A stretch of DNA of 51,018 nt from an uncultured Clostridia bacterium (GTDB lineage Bacteria; Bacillota; Clostridia; Christensenellales; Borkfalkiaceae), in assembly GCA_947627765.1 (NCBI GenBank), contig CANQXA010000011.1, positions 1-51,018 on the forward strand. Direction: 5' to 3'. Below are positions 50,829 to 51,018 of this stretch, in pieces. The translations under genes were made by a program, and so were the position numbers. The first letter of the stretch is position 1. Each line of letters starts with the position of its first letter. Under the pieces are notes generated by a model. The model made no database searches, had not been told where the DNA came from, and was given only the letters and a program-made list of their open reading frames with translations.

Positions 50829-51018
50829 ATGGTGATAGCGTTTGAACACCGAAAATGTGTTCAAGCGCTGTTTTCATTTCTTCAAGTCTGACGTTCTCGA
50901 CCTCTGCCGCGTTCCCCAAACGAAAATGCGCCGTGATATAGCCGTCGCCCACGAATACCTTTGTCACAAGGTTATCAATGATTTTGCGCTGGTAGTCCTT
51001 GTCGGCGGGGTTGCCTTT
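50788..51018 (-). CDS. Site-specific serine recombinase, C-terminal fragment running off the window
   Basis: Open from the window edge to a TGA inside tRNA-Ser(GGA). The 76 visible residues begin KGNPADKDYQRKIIDNLVTK then VFVGDGYITAHF, the pattern seen at the C-terminal end of large serine recombinases (DYQ+RIID.LV..V.V.D..I). The last residues, LAQRGGFEPPVSF, are translated from the antisense of the tRNA. This is where an element integrated at the tRNA 3' end would begin. The catalytic N-terminal domain lies outside. The family call rests on a short stretch. Confidence 0.6.
   Translation of the reverse strand, partial: KGNPADKDYQRKIIDNLVTKVFVGDGYITAHFRLGNAAEVENVRLEEMKTALEHIFGVQTLSPLAQRGGFEPPVSF
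50837..50875 (+). terminator. Terminator downstream of tRNA-Ser(GGA)
   Basis: A 13-bp stem (AGCGTTTGAACAC / GTGTTCAAGCGCT, one G-U pair), seven-base loop, then GTTTTCATTT. It overlaps, on the opposite strand, the recombinase C-terminal codons. Confidence 0.7.

Overview
The window looks like a chromosomal segment of an uncultured, anaerobic, fairly GC-rich member of the Bacillota (Clostridia-like). The signs are a pyruvate:ferredoxin oxidoreductase, Gram-positive Shine-Dalgarno sequences, near-consensus SigA-type promoters with 17-base spacers, many lipoproteins with no outer-membrane machinery, and the Bacillota neighbourhood rpmB / asp23 / fakA / recG. Species cannot be read from the sequence.

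Layout. 1-3.4 kb: a 5'-truncated PFOR gene and tRNA-Ser(UGA). 3.4-5.1 kb: a strikingly AT-rich two-gene insert bounded by an 18-base near-identical direct repeat that begins in the tRNA 3' CCA. 5.3-16.4 kb: a small lipoprotein, aspartase, recG-fakA-asp23 facing rpmB, a YjzC-like protein, a deoxynucleotidase-guanylate kinase fusion, and a translationally coupled DHH-DHH-SurE operon. 16.4-16.75 kb: two kinds of intergenic repeats. 16.8-27.8 kb (minus strand): RDD membrane protein, a CUT1-type ABC importer, an SNase/OB-fold lipoprotein and a giant OB-fold/Ig-like lipoprotein. 28.0-36.5 kb (minus strand): a nine-gene operon, deoC-deoD-deoB-cdd-5'-nucleotidase lipoprotein-pdp-tdk-secreted EndA nuclease-lipoprotein, behind a perfect-hexamer promoter. 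36.7-50.7 kb: HAD phosphatase, a stripped-down MinD/MinE pair, MarR plus a zinc-ribbon MacB-type ABC protein, RlmL-like methyltransferase, CNNM/CBS protein, an esterase with a very long Glu/Thr-rich tail, an atypical thioredoxin reductase, mnmE, a LysR regulator and an unknown protein. At the right edge, tRNA-Ser(GGA) overlaps, antisense, the 3' end of a recombinase gene.

Main interpretation. The two adjacent minus-strand operons between 16.8 and 36.5 kb together encode a plausible complete route for eating extracellular DNA: secreted and lipid-anchored nucleases, a surface 5'-nucleotidase, an importer of unknown substrate, cytidine deaminase, purine and pyrimidine nucleoside phosphorylases, phosphopentomutase and deoxyribose-phosphate aldolase, with thymidine kinase for salvage. 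The single steps are family knowledge; the integrated system, and the ABC importer as its uptake arm, are inference.

Other points of note are the tRNA-linked mini-island, the kinase-phosphatase fusion, Min proteins without recognisable membrane-targeting segments, a thioredoxin reductase without the usual NADPH motifs, and a G9 tract inside the giant lipoprotein gene. No CRISPR array, rRNA or complete insertion sequence was seen.
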